IMG/VR virus record: IMGVR_UViG_3300022220_000004
Span: 1 to 64,000 of that record
Length of the DNA stretch: 64,000 nt
Strand: one strand, 5' to 3'
Origin: a virus
This document shows, piece by piece, positions 41,382 through 49,542 of the stretch (position 1 is the stretch's first letter; every line of letters starts with the position of its first letter). The notes under the pieces are model-generated. The model worked only from the letters and a program-made list of their open reading frames with translations, did not search any database and had not been told where the DNA came from. The translations under genes were made by a program, and so were the position numbers.

Positions 41382-43493
41382 GTGGCGCCTATGAGATTTC
41401 CCCTGCCGATTTCCTGGCACTTGCAGGACATGTGCGATCCCAGGATTGCCGAGTACATTAGGAAAGTCCTGCCCTTCTTCGTGGAAACAGATTTCCCATT
41501 CTGGATCAAGGCTTTAGATCCACCAGAGCAGAAGCCCGATTGGGTACTGCCCGGCGTCAGCGTGTGCGGCCGCATGTTTGAGGCGGACGGCGTGACGTGG
41601 GCAGATATGGCCAGGGGTGAGGAAGGTGCCGTAGACTTCTTCAACCGCTGGATCGATCACTGGCTGGCCAGGCCATGGGTCACGACGTGGAATACCGGCA
41701 ATGAGCCGCACCCGCCAGAGGACTTGAACTTTTTACGCCAACTTAATAAATTCCTCTGCCGCCTGGCCGACCTCATGCACGAGGCCGGCCTGCAGTGTGC
41801 CGGCCCGAACTTCTCTGTTGGCCAGCCCGACATCGGGCACGCCGTCTACCTTGGCCCGGCCGTGGAAAAGCTGGACCAGCTGTGCCTACACGAGTACGGG
41901 TGCCCCATGTGGGATCGGTACCCCTGGCACTGTGGGCGCTACAACATGTTCATTGACGAACTGAAAACTGCGGGCTTCACAAAGATCCCGCCCGCCCTAC
42001 TTGGTGAAACTGGGATAGATGGAGGCGTGGCACCTGTGCACCAGGCTGGCACTGGCTGGAAGACGCATGCCGCCAGTGAGGAAGAGTACGTAGAGCAGCT
42101 GGTGTGGCAGGCAAAGAAACACCTGGACGACTACCCCACAGTGCACGGCGCCTTCATCTTCACCGTGGCGCCATGGGGTTGGGGATGGGACGACTTTATC
42201 CCAACAGACACGTTGATCGACAAGATAGCGGCGGCGGTACTGGAAGGGTACGACGTAGAGGAACAGCCCAAGCCAGAGCCACCACCCTTCGAGATCCTGG
42301 ACGTGTCAGACGAACTGCCCACGCATCCCACCAAGGAGTACGAAACCAGAGACTGGGACCCCGACGAGATCATCATCCACCACGCCGGCTACGACTACCC
42401 GGCCGACGCTACAATGGAGCAGGTGCGTGCCCACCTGGATGTGATCGCCAACTACCACATCAATAGAAAGGACTGGCCCGGCATTGCCTACCACTATGTG
42501 GTGGACGGCATGGGCAGGATCTGGCAAGTCAACCATCAAGACACAATCGCCTTTCACGCCGGAGAACAGCACAACCCATACTCATACGGCATCTGCATGC
42601 TAGGCGCCTTCCATCTGGAGACAGTACCGACGGATGCACAGCTGCACTCGATGAATTGCCTGTGCCAGTGGCTGGAGATCCCGCCGGCCGAGATCTTGGC
42701 ACACAAGCAGATAACGGCAACCGCCTGCCCTGGCAAGATTGCCAGGTGGTGGGACAAGATCGTGGTTCCTGACCAGAGTTGTCAGGAGGAAGAGGAAGAG
42801 GATATGACTATTGAAGTAGTGAACGCAAACGGGACGCCGGCCGACATGACATTTGAGGAAGCCTGTGAACAATTCGGACTGGTGTACTTCCCGGCAGCGC
42901 CGCCCGAGGGCGCCACTGTGTTTAGGCTAAAGCGGATCATCTACGAGAGTTCCGACGTTACCAACTGGCGCGTGTACATAAAGGACAAGAACGGCGCACC
43001 ACTTTCCGGCCATGCCGCCTTCCTGGGGATCAGGCCACCGAGTGGAGAGGACCTGCCGGACGACGCCGCCCCACGCCTTGCACCAGACTTTTGGCAGCAG
43101 CCCGCTGACTATCCCAACCGCGCAGAAACGTCCGGTGAGAACTTCACCGGCCTGCACGGCTACATCCAGCGCTCGCTTGGCCCTGGCTCAAACTATGTCG
43201 CCCCGGTGGACGGCGGCAGTGGCGGCGGCACCCACTGGACATGGGTCATGTGCATGGGTCCCGATGAAGACCCGATCTGGTATACCGATGTCTTGGGCGG
43301 GATCGGGATGTTCCGTGCCCACGAGATGTTTTGGGCAGAGTTCTGGAAGATGACAGGTGATGGCGACGGTCCTGACCCCGATCCTGATCCAGAGGGCGGC
43401 GACTACGTTGCCCGTGTGCCCGAGATCAGTGTCATGGTCCCAGTTGTGATCCCGGCATTCTCTGTGCCTGTGGAACGAGTTGAAGAGGGGTAA
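41382..43493 (+). CDS. Two-enzyme lysin: glycoside hydrolase plus N-acetylmuramoyl-L-alanine amidase
   Basis: A 703-aa protein without a signal peptide. Residues 1-295 form a TIM-barrel-type glycoside hydrolase with WNTGNEP (acid/base Glu108) and LLGETGIDGG (nucleophile Glu209). Residues 325-460 are an Amidase_2 zinc domain: IIHHAG (His333), AFHAGEQHNPYSYGI, AHKQITATACPG (His441, Cys449). An acidic linker (QEEEEEDM) leads to a 240-residue C-terminal region that may bind the cell wall, followed by a Pro/Asp hinge and a short hydrophobic tail. It probably cuts both glycan and peptide links. GTG start about 9 nt after GGAGGA. Confidence 0.85.
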   Translation: MAPMRFPLPISWHLQDMCDPRIAEYIRKVLPFFVETDFPFWIKALDPPEQKPDWVLPGVSVCGRMFEADGVTWADMARGEEGAVDFFNRWIDHWLARPWVTTWNTGNEPHPPEDLNFLRQLNKFLCRLADLMHEAGLQCAGPNFSVGQPDIGHAVYLGPAVEKLDQLCLHEYGCPMWDRYPWHCGRYNMFIDELKTAGFTKIPPALLGETGIDGGVAPVHQAGTGWKTHAASEEEYVEQLVWQAKKHLDDYPTVHGAFIFTVAPWGWGWDDFIPTDTLIDKIAAAVLEGYDVEEQPKPEPPPFEILDVSDELPTHPTKEYETRDWDPDEIIIHHAGYDYPADATMEQVRAHLDVIANYHINRKDWPGIAYHYVVDGMGRIWQVNHQDTIAFHAGEQHNPYSYGICMLGAFHLETVPTDAQLHSMNCLCQWLEIPPAEILAHKQITATACPGKIARWWDKIVVPDQSCQEEEEEDMTIEVVNANGTPADMTFEEACEQFGLVYFPAAPPEGATVFRLKRIIYESSDVTNWRVYIKDKNGAPLSGHAAFLGIRPPSGEDLPDDAAPRLAPDFWQQPADYPNRAETSGENFTGLHGYIQRSLGPGSNYVAPVDGGSGGGTHWTWVMCMGPDEDPIWYTDVLGGIGMFRAHEMFWAEFWKMTGDGDGPDPDPDPEGGDYVARVPEISVMVPVVIPAFSVPVERVEEG

Positions 43494-43537
43494 GGCGCCG
43501 GACTGGCCGGCGTAACACATATCACGGAGGTTGTAGC

Positions 43538-43963
43538 ATGAAGAGGCGCATCACTATCCTTGCGGTCCTGGTACTGCTGTTCTCGCTCGCCTTGAGCATC
43601 ACTGCCTTTGCGCAGGTGGAAGAACCGCTACCGGGTGAACTGAAAGACCTGGCCGCGCCGGCAGGTCTTGGCGTCGTGGTTGTCGTGGTCGTCGGCCTGC
43701 TAAAGAGGCTCAATTCAGAGAAGCATGGCACGGTCGGCAAGTTCGGTGACTGGCTGAATGCCGGCGGACTGAACGCATTTCTTGTGTCGGTGATCGTCGC
43801 CGGCATTGTACTTGGCGTGGTCCAGCTGATCATCTACTTTGGTGTGTATGACCAGGCGCAGGGGTTTTGGGCCAACTTTGTCGTGGCCTGGACCGTTTCG
43901 CAGGGATTCTACAACCTGCAGAAGGCTGGCACCACTGGCGTGAAGATGGCACTGGAGGGGTGA
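43538..43963 (+). CDS. Holin-like membrane protein
   Basis: A 141-aa protein with a signal-like first helix (ITILAVLVLLFSLALSITAFA, cut possible after AFA), a hydrophobic helix at about 44-56 and another at 79-105. The plan suits a holin or spanin-like lysis protein. ATG behind GGAGGTTGTAGC. It lies between the lysin and the M23-like gene, a lysis cassette. Confidence 0.6.
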   Translation: MKRRITILAVLVLLFSLALSITAFAQVEEPLPGELKDLAAPAGLGVVVVVVVGLLKRLNSEKHGTVGKFGDWLNAGGLNAFLVSVIVAGIVLGVVQLIIYFGVYDQAQGFWANFVVAWTVSQGFYNLQKAGTTGVKMALEG

Positions 43964-43966
43964 TCG

Positions 43967-44362
43967 GTGCCACTATTCTGGCCACTCATGGACCACCACA
44001 GCCATGTCTGCTGTGACTATGCTTGTCATTTGCTAAGAAACTCTAAGGCGCCGGGCATGGACATCTCAGCACCGTTGTTCGCACTCGTGCTGGCCAGCGC
44101 CGATGGCAAAGTCTTGCGTAGCAGGGCCACAAGGCGAGCAGGCCGCAGCCTGTGGATTGATCACGGGCAGGGCACCAGGGGATTTTACAGTCATCTCGCC
44201 GTAGCCCTTGTCCTTGAGGGGGAATGGGTGAGCCGTGGGCAGATCGTTGGCCTGGTCGGTAGTACCGGCCTGTCTACCACTGAGCCGCACCTGCACTTTG
44301 GCTTCAAGTTTGTGGGGGAGTGGATTGACCCCGCACGACTGTTGAGGGCGCCAACGGGCTAG
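43967..44362 (+). CDS. M23/LytM-like peptidase, first zinc ligand missing
   Basis: A 131-aa protein with the lysostaphin-type core: GMDISAP, GRSLWIDHGQGTRGFYSHL, GQIVGLVGSTGLST, PHLHFGF. The histidine four residues before the GMD aspartate, a usual zinc ligand, is Ala here (KAPGMD), while the later SHL and HLHF histidines are kept. An unusual His/Cys stretch (MDHHSHVCCDYACH) lies just before and might supply a ligand. It may be a cell-wall peptidase or an inactive binding module. GTG start. Last rightward gene. Confidence 0.7.
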   Translation: MPLFWPLMDHHSHVCCDYACHLLRNSKAPGMDISAPLFALVLASADGKVLRSRATRRAGRSLWIDHGQGTRGFYSHLAVALVLEGEWVSRGQIVGLVGSTGLSTTEPHLHFGFKFVGEWIDPARLLRAPTG

Positions 44363-44374
44363 TGACCCGGAAAC

Positions 44375-44421
44375 GCGAAAAAAGCGGGGAAAGTAGGTTG
44401 ACAACCTACCTTCCCCGCTTT
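44375..44421. terminator. Bidirectional terminator between converging operons
   Basis: A 19-position stem with one mismatch (44381-44399 with 44403-44421) and a 3-nt loop. On the minus strand six T follow directly; on the plus strand three T end the stem. It ends the late operon and the leftward replication operon. Confidence 0.85.
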
Positions 44422-44425
44422 GGCG

Positions 44426-44749
44426 TCATTTGGACCTGGACGCTGAGTACACTACCGCTGGCTCGCTGGTGACGTTCCACTTCTCCTTCTTGTCTGGCTC
44501 TCCCCTTGGCCACACGATGACATCCATATCTGACCCGTAACTAATGTCACCGTCGTCCCACTTTTCCATGAATGCCTCTGCCGCATCTTCCGCATCTGAG
44601 GCATATACTGTGGTGGCGTCCTCTTCTTCGTAGCCAGAATCTGCTGGTATCGCCCGCCAGGCTGGCTTGCACCTGTGCGTCCGGCCCATCACATCGGCCA
44701 TTACGTCATACTCGCCACAGATCTGGCAAGTCCCACTAAAGCCGCTCAT
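44426..44749 (-). CDS. Small zinc-binding protein, 107 aa
   Basis: Starts with TCQICGEYDVM, then RTHRCKPAWRAI, a likely zinc site of Cys/His type, followed by an acidic helix with Asp/Glu repeats and a C-terminal beta region. Last gene of the leftward operon. ATG behind AAGGGGGG. Function unknown. Confidence 0.6.
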   Translation of the reverse strand: MSGFSGTCQICGEYDVMADVMGRTHRCKPAWRAIPADSGYEEEDATTVYASDAEDAAEAFMEKWDDGDISYGSDMDVIVWPRGEPDKKEKWNVTSEPAVVYSASRSK

Positions 44750-44780
44750 ACACCCCCCTTTTCGAGTCAGATTTTTCCCA

Positions 44781-44819
44781 GGAATTTGCTCTGCCGGGCT
44801 GGCCAGCAGAGCAAATTCC
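44781..44819. other. 14-bp hairpin between leftward genes
   Basis: GGAATTTGCTCTGC (44781-44794) pairs with GCAGAGCAAATTCC (44806-44819). It begins GGAAT and ends ATTCC like the best-paired copy of the dispersed hairpin family, but the rest of the stem and the loop differ. No T-run follows on either strand. Confidence 0.6.
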
Positions 44820-44823
44820 GCTT

Positions 44824-44851
44824 AGAAACGCTCTGGTAGCGTTTCTTTTTT
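44824..44851 (+). terminator. Rightward backup terminator
   Basis: AGAAACGCT and AGCGTTTCT (9-bp stem, 5-nt loop) followed on the plus strand by six T. It faces RNA that reads through the end of the late operon, protecting the leftward genes from antisense RNA. Confidence 0.75.
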
Positions 44852-44853
44852 CG

Positions 44854-45549
44854 CTACAGATCGACCGCTATCCCGAGGTCTGCCAGGTCGCCAGTGTACC
44901 ACGCATCCTTCCAGGCGAACTTGCCCCAACCCCATATGACCAGCATCGAACCAACGGCCGGGCTATTTGACGATTTCTTGAGCCAGCTAACCACGTCCTT
45001 TGCCTGGCACATGTCGCACAGAGGGAATGACATCTTGTCATCCACGTCCATGCCGGCGTCCTCAAGTGCTACCAGCTTGGCCAGCGATGGCTTGCGCCGG
45101 CGATCTGTCTCTTCCCCGCACTCGTGGCATGGCAGCAGGAACTTTACCCGGTTCCGCATGAAGAGGATGCCGGAGGCTTTCGAGCAGTTTTCATGGAACC
45201 AGGCGGCGTCCGTGCGAGCCGCCAGCAGTGCTACGATTGTCATGCCATGCAGGTGTTGCTCTGCGGCCCTGGCAGTCCACGGCCCGACCTGATCACCGTA
45301 CTCTGGATTCATCCAGGCGGCGAACTCCCTGCCGGCGTGCTCTGGCCCAGTAGGGCGCAGCGTGTGCCAGTCGGTGGACAAGCCGTCCATCTCTGGCGTG
45401 ATGTAGTTGTCCGGTACCTTGGTATTCCATTCCTCTGCGCACACGTCCAGCCCGAACCGGAAGACGCCATTGATCTTGTTGAACAGCGGCTGCGGTGTGC
45501 TGTAGTCGGTGCGTGCCGATGAGTACATGCCCGATGTCATCCTTGCCAT
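44854..45549 (-). CDS. dam: Phage DNA N6-adenine methyltransferase (Dam family) with zinc insert
   Basis: A 231-aa protein of the phage Dam type (PF05869): DYSTPQPLFNKIN, FGLDVCA, AAWMNPEYG, VALLAARTDAAWFH, ILFMRNRVKFL. It would methylate adenine in DNA, perhaps against host restriction. The catalytic tetrad, normally NPPY, is NPEY (residues 81-84). A Cys insert (CHECGEE, CDMCQA) not usual in the family follows RVKFL. ATG behind GGAG. It overlaps the gene upstream by 13 nt. Confidence 0.85.
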   Translation of the reverse strand: MARMTSGMYSSARTDYSTPQPLFNKINGVFRFGLDVCAEEWNTKVPDNYITPEMDGLSTDWHTLRPTGPEHAGREFAAWMNPEYGDQVGPWTARAAEQHLHGMTIVALLAARTDAAWFHENCSKASGILFMRNRVKFLLPCHECGEETDRRRKPSLAKLVALEDAGMDVDDKMSFPLCDMCQAKDVVSWLKKSSNSPAVGSMLVIWGWGKFAWKDAWYTGDLADLGIAVDL

Positions 45550-45875
45550 TCTCTTCTACTCCGTGAAAGTTCCTGACAGGTCCACTCCAGGCGGAACCTG
45601 GGAAAGAACTGCTGCAGGCAGGTCACTTCCCCGAGGGGCACGCTGGACAATTCCAGCAGCATCTCCACGGTCTTGGCATTGTAGCGATCCGACGATGCGC
45701 CAAACACTTGGAATGATTGATCCGCATCATACTCAGGCGGCGCCACGTCCAACAGAGGCTTGATCGCCTCTGCGGTTCTGAGCGCACGGCGCAGCCACCG
45801 GCCATGGTACCACATCCCCCTGGCGCCATCCAGCAGCGGCCCTTTTCCAGCGTACTTGGCCAAGTGATTAGTCAT
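45537..45875 (-). CDS. Hypothetical protein, 112 aa
   Basis: A helical, basic protein, not recognised. ATG at 45875 overlaps the upstream stop as ATGACTAA; the longer frame is a shadow. It sits between the TopoVI-A-like and Dam genes. Confidence 0.6.
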   Translation of the reverse strand: MTNHLAKYAGKGPLLDGARGMWYHGRWLRRALRTAEAIKPLLDVAPPEYDADQSFQVFGASSDRYNAKTVEMLLELSSVPLGEVTCLQQFFPRFRLEWTCQELSRSRREWQG

Positions 45876-46818
45876 CGTCGTAGGCCAGGTCCACATACCA
45901 GTCCGGCACGTAGTCCAGATCGCCGGCGTCCAGGTCTTCTCTCCAGTCATCTGCGTTGGCTTCCAGGCTTTCCCGCATGGCTGTCTCCATCTCCATGAGA
46001 TCTGTGTACAGATCCTCATCCCGCAGTGCCAGCACGGCGTCCTTTACAACCTGTGCCAGGTCCGGCGGATCGAGCGCATCCAGTTCCCACACGTCGTAGC
46101 CAAACTCTGCGACATAGGCAGGGGACCGGCTGTCACCGGCCTTGGCCCACTGCGGCGGCGGGTCCTTCTCTTGGATCTGTGCCATGGTCAAGGCCACACG
46201 CTCAAAGTTGATCGTCGCGCCAGATGAGAATAGGTCAAGGCGCTCTACGATGTCGCGATCCATGTCCATGCCAGACGGATCGTGGTCGCCAACATAGATG
46301 ATGTAGATCTCTTTGTCGTCCAGGCGTTCCCGGAAGTACAGGCGCCGGCCGTGGTCAAACATCTTGGACAGGCTGGAGTACCCACGGTTTGGATGCAGTC
46401 GCACATCCAGTTCCCTGCACACTGGCCCGAGTACGCCGGCGAGCGCATCCTTTTCCAGGAACACTTCAACGTGCTTTGGCTGGTTGATCCAGCGATTGAC
46501 CCTGAACTGTTCCGCCAGGCTCTTGGTCGCAGTGGACGGATCTGTCCAGTGCGGCGGGTAGACCTGGCGCCGGCCGCGATCCTCGATGGCACTCCAGTCG
46601 AGCATGCCGGCCATACGCGCCTTGCCGGCGATGCTGACGATCCTCTTGTAGGATCTCTGGCTGTTGGGTATGATGTCCCTGGCTACCAGCTGGTAGTACA
46701 GCTGGCGTACTGTGAGCCTGTAGCCCATCTCTCCGTACTCAGTCAGGATCGCGTCCATTCTTGCGATCAGATCCTTTGTCGCCTTGGTGAACTTGATCGT
46801 TTTGAACTTTCGTCTCAT
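45868..46818 (-). CDS. TopoVI-A / Spo11-like protein (Mini-A type)
   Basis: A 316-aa protein with both domains of the Spo11/TopoVI-A family. The winged-helix part has RLTVRQLYYQLV, with Tyr41/42 in the place of the catalytic tyrosine that cuts DNA. The TOPRIM part has VEVFLEKDAL (Glu122) and YVGDHDPSGMDMD (Asp178, Asp180) for metal binding. No TopoVI-B ATPase is seen in the window. Such lone A-type proteins of mobile elements were named Mini-A. It may cut DNA to start recombination or aid replication. The C-terminus is strongly acidic. Starts 62 nt after the integrase gene region. Confidence 0.8.
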   Translation of the reverse strand: MRRKFKTIKFTKATKDLIARMDAILTEYGEMGYRLTVRQLYYQLVARDIIPNSQRSYKRIVSIAGKARMAGMLDWSAIEDRGRRQVYPPHWTDPSTATKSLAEQFRVNRWINQPKHVEVFLEKDALAGVLGPVCRELDVRLHPNRGYSSLSKMFDHGRRLYFRERLDDKEIYIIYVGDHDPSGMDMDRDIVERLDLFSSGATINFERVALTMAQIQEKDPPPQWAKAGDSRSPAYVAEFGYDVWELDALDPPDLAQVVKDAVLALRDEDLYTDLMEMETAMRESLEANADDWREDLDAGDLDYVPDWYVDLAYDDD

Positions 46819-46847
46819 GCGATGTTCCCCCTTTCAGTGTAGTACAG

Positions 46848-46880
46848 GAACAAGGGCGGCGCAGCTGCACCGCCCTTGCT
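46848..46880 (-). other. Hairpin between Mini-A and integrase genes
   Basis: CAAGGGCGG (46851-46859) pairs with CCGCCCTTG (46870-46878), loop 10 nt. On the minus strand TTCC follows the stem, as in the dispersed hairpin family, but stem and loop are unrelated in sequence. Placed directly after the integrase gene's stop codon. Confidence 0.6.
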
Positions 46881-47828
46881 TTACAGGTCTGCCTTTGCGT
46901 GCACGGCCTTCATCTGTACCTTTGCCAGCCTGGCATACTCACGGGTGGTATCCGTGCTTGCGTGCCCCATGAGATCTGCGGCGGCGCCCAGGCCAGCAGC
47001 GATGTAGAGAGCCGTGCCGAACCTGTGCCGCATCATGTGTGGCGTGATCCTCTTCACGCCGGCCCGCTTGCACAGTTCCCGCATGATGAAGCGCACTGAC
47101 TCTGAGGTCAGCGCCATCTGGTAGTCATCTATCTGCCGATCCAGGCGAACAAAGACCGGCACATTGTTGCCGCCGTCTGGATGTTCGTGAATCCAGCCGC
47201 TCACCCACTGGGTGGCATCATTATCAAAGAAGACGATCCGTTCCTTCTCGCCCTTGCCGATCACCCTGGCATAGCCGGTGCCGCCACCGTCCCAGGTGAT
47301 GTCACCGATCTTGAGGTCCAGCATCTCCTGTACACGGACGCCGGTAGAGCGCAGGGTGTGCAGCATTGCCGCATTGCGCATCGCCGCCCACGTCTGCCGA
47401 TCTGTCCCAGGATCAGCCGTATCCCTTTCCGCCAACTTGATTATGGCCTGTACGGCCTCTTCGTCCGGTAGCTTGGGCAGCGTTTTAGGCTCGCGCCCAT
47501 TCCTGCTGGCCATGATTTCCTTGGCCAACTCCAGATCGTCAGTCGTGAACGTCACCATCTTGCGCAGCGCCAGGTACTTGAAGAACCGTGTAGCCATGCC
47601 GGTGTACGTCTTCACGCTCTTGAACTTTAGGCCGTCCTCACGCAGCGAATGGTGGTAGTCGATCAAGTCGTTCGTTTCCAGATCGCCCAGTTCCAGATCG
47701 TCGCCGGTGATAGGGATGAGCCTATTGAGAGCACTCCGCATGGTCGCCACGGTGTGTGGCGACTTCTGCTGCGAGTCCAGGTACTCGTTGATCGCGTCCA
47801 CTATCAGAACAGTCCCGTTTGTCGCCAT
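46881..47828 (-). CDS. int: Tyrosine recombinase / integrase (XerC/D-like)
   Basis: A 315-aa recombinase with an N-terminal SAM-like DNA-binding domain (about 8-95) and a C-terminal catalytic domain. Catalytic residues are visible: Arg165 (TGVRVQEM), Lys192 (GKGEKER), His264 and Arg267 (TPHMMRHRF), His289 (LMGHAS), Tyr298 (TREYARL). It could integrate the phage or resolve genome multimers. No obvious att core repeat lies next to it. ATG start. Confidence 0.92.
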   Translation of the reverse strand: MATNGTVLIVDAINEYLDSQQKSPHTVATMRSALNRLIPITGDDLELGDLETNDLIDYHHSLREDGLKFKSVKTYTGMATRFFKYLALRKMVTFTTDDLELAKEIMASRNGREPKTLPKLPDEEAVQAIIKLAERDTADPGTDRQTWAAMRNAAMLHTLRSTGVRVQEMLDLKIGDITWDGGGTGYARVIGKGEKERIVFFDNDATQWVSGWIHEHPDGGNNVPVFVRLDRQIDDYQMALTSESVRFIMRELCKRAGVKRITPHMMRHRFGTALYIAAGLGAAADLMGHASTDTTREYARLAKVQMKAVHAKADL

Positions 47829-48487
47829 TTCTCTTCCCCTCCTTCCTCAGTTTCTGATGTTTGTTTGATAAGTCCATAGACAGGGTACATGCCTGTGCTA
47901 CCCCGCTTGTTGGCCGCAATGCAAAACCTGTCGCTGGTCTTGGCCAGCTTGCGGATCATGTAGGCGCTACTACTCGATACCCGGCTGAGCGGTCCTATGC
48001 TGAGTATCCCGTACTTTGTGAGAGCGGCCACAATCCTTTCGTGTGGCGTCTTACCTTTGACAGGTAGCGCCATAAACCATACGGTGCCGCCAGGGTCAGC
48101 CACCAGTTCGCCCTGCCTCATCTGTTCCATGGCGCCCTGTGCCTTGTCGCCAAACGCCTGTTCTACGAACATGGCCTGGGTGGTCCCGCCGTACATTGTG
48201 AACGTGCCCCCAGGCGTCCTAGAGTACACCATTGCATCCACTTCGTGGTACCTCCCTCTCTTGACTTGCCGGCAACCGCTCACGCTTTCATCGTGCTGCC
48301 ACAGGTAGTCACTGCAGCGCCGGTTCGTTTTCTCTGGCCCGAGTATGGCCATGTCCTCTATATGTGTACCCTTCCTTGGCGCCGTGCATCGCCCCGTGCC
48401 CGGCTCACACTCTGGCAGAGGCCCGACGTTGTAGTGACAGGTGTCGCAGTCCCAGTGGTGCCACATCTTCCGACGCATCTTAGCCAT
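47804..48487 (-). CDS. Cys-rich protein, 227 aa
   Basis: The first 75 residues are Cys/His-rich (WDCDTCHYN, PECEPGTGRCTAP, RRCSDYLWQHDESVSGCRQ), likely binding one or two metal ions. A mixed domain follows, with KTPHERIVAALTKYGILSIGPLSRVS resembling a helix-turn-helix. Start overlaps the RusA stop (ATGGCTAAG). It sits between recombination genes, so a DNA role is plausible. Confidence 0.55.
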   Translation of the reverse strand: MAKMRRKMWHHWDCDTCHYNVGPLPECEPGTGRCTAPRKGTHIEDMAILGPEKTNRRCSDYLWQHDESVSGCRQVKRGRYHEVDAMVYSRTPGGTFTMYGGTTQAMFVEQAFGDKAQGAMEQMRQGELVADPGGTVWFMALPVKGKTPHERIVAALTKYGILSIGPLSRVSSSSAYMIRKLAKTSDRFCIAANKRGSTGMYPVYGLIKQTSETEEGGEEKWRQTGLF

Positions 48488-48980
48488 CTCTAAGCCTCCC
48501 TATCGCCGCCCTCATCGCACCGATCATACCGTGCTCGCGCACCATACCCCTGGAGATATTGAGCGCCCTCAGGGCCAGCCAGTCCTTGTTGACCGTCTTG
48601 ATCCGCACATGGGCCATAGCCGTGCCAGTTGGTGACCAGCTGCGGATCATGTACATCTCATCTATCCAGGCGTCATTCCTAAAGACGGTGCCCTGCATCC
48701 CATCTATGATGCCCTTTAGTTCGTTGTCGGCGTCTACGTTGTTGTAGTTCCTCACCCCGGTGAGCAGGCGCACTTCCATGACCAGATGCGTGCGTTCGGG
48801 CAACATCTCCCACCCATGCTCAGCCATCTGGAGTTTCAGATCTGTGCGCAGTTCGTCCCGGCTAGCAAGGTACGCTTTCCAGCGCTTGTCCACCCACTGT
48901 TGCCGGCGTGTCGTCCTCGTGTATGGATGAGGACGATGGTTGATCACGAATGTCATTTCCCACTTGGTACCCTTTGGCAT
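48480..48980 (-). CDS. rusA: RusA-like Holliday junction resolvase
   Basis: A 166-aa nuclease that would cut four-way DNA junctions made during replication or recombination. The RusA core is visible: NVDADNELKGIIDGM (Asp83, Asp85, Lys89, Asp93) then FRNDAWIDEMYMIR (Asp103). N-terminal FVINHRPHPYTRT gives the first strand. It starts 119 nt inside the gene upstream. ATG behind GGGGG. Confidence 0.85.
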   Translation of the reverse strand: MPKGTKWEMTFVINHRPHPYTRTTRRQQWVDKRWKAYLASRDELRTDLKLQMAEHGWEMLPERTHLVMEVRLLTGVRNYNNVDADNELKGIIDGMQGTVFRNDAWIDEMYMIRSWSPTGTAMAHVRIKTVNKDWLALRALNISRGMVREHGMIGAMRAAIGRLRDG

Positions 48981-49470
48981 TTAGCACCCCCACGGCTATA
49001 AGGTGATCTCTCAGGGTGCAGCTGGCCCTCTTAGGCCGACTGCCCGTGAAAGGCGCATCCCAACAAACCACGACGTTGGGACACTTTGGCGTGCAGGCCC
49101 TCACGGACCCGCTGGCGTGGAACAGCAGTAATCGCTTTAGTTCCTTGCTGTATCCCTCTCCGATGGCGTGTACCGCAGACAGATCCAGTGGCGGCAGCGC
49201 CTTTTCCTTCTTCTTCTTTCCCACCGACTGGTAGGCGCCGCCCCGCTTGTTCAGCGGTATGTCATGGATCACCAGCACCGCTTTGACACGATTGTCTGTC
49301 AGCCCAACCATCTTGGCCAGCTTGCGCATCCCACGGGCTTGCTTGTAGGCTGCAGCCAGCTTGTCCCTGTCCAGTACTGTGTCCCAGTCAACTTCCCACT
49401 TCCACTTGATTGTCAGGCGTAGAGCGTCCCTAATCTCTCGTTCTGTTTCCATGTTACATCTGGCCATCAT
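48862..49470 (-). CDS. Hypothetical protein with helix-turn-helix
   Basis: A 202-aa protein with MRKLAKMVGLTDNRVKAVLVIH near residues 45-70, a clear helix-turn-helix shape, and a Lys-rich loop (GKKKKEK). The Cys pattern ACTPKCPNVVVC may bind metal. The last 40 codons overlap rusA. ATG at 49470, after GGGGGAT, is preferred over 49497. Confidence 0.55.
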   Translation of the reverse strand: MMARCNMETEREIRDALRLTIKWKWEVDWDTVLDRDKLAAAYKQARGMRKLAKMVGLTDNRVKAVLVIHDIPLNKRGGAYQSVGKKKKEKALPPLDLSAVHAIGEGYSKELKRLLLFHASGSVRACTPKCPNVVVCWDAPFTGSRPKRASCTLRDHLIAVGVLNAKGYQVGNDIRDQPSSSSIHEDDTPATVGGQALESVPC

Positions 49471-49500
49471 ATCCCCCTTCTGGCGATGTTGTTGCACGGG

Positions 49501-49534
49501 AAAAACGGCCCGTGGCGGGGATCGCCACAGGCCG
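49501..49534 (-). terminator. Terminator after the DUF2997 gene
   Basis: A 12-bp stem with one mismatch (49506-49517 with 49523-49534), loop 5 nt, followed on the minus strand by TTTTTCCC. It closes the Ycf46/DUF1257/DUF2997 gene group. Confidence 0.75.
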
Positions 49535-49542
49535 CTTGGTCG

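Noticed and set aside
46881-47828. Attachment site next to the integrase
   Set aside because: I looked for a direct repeat or tRNA-like end near the gene and saw none; it may lie outside the window.
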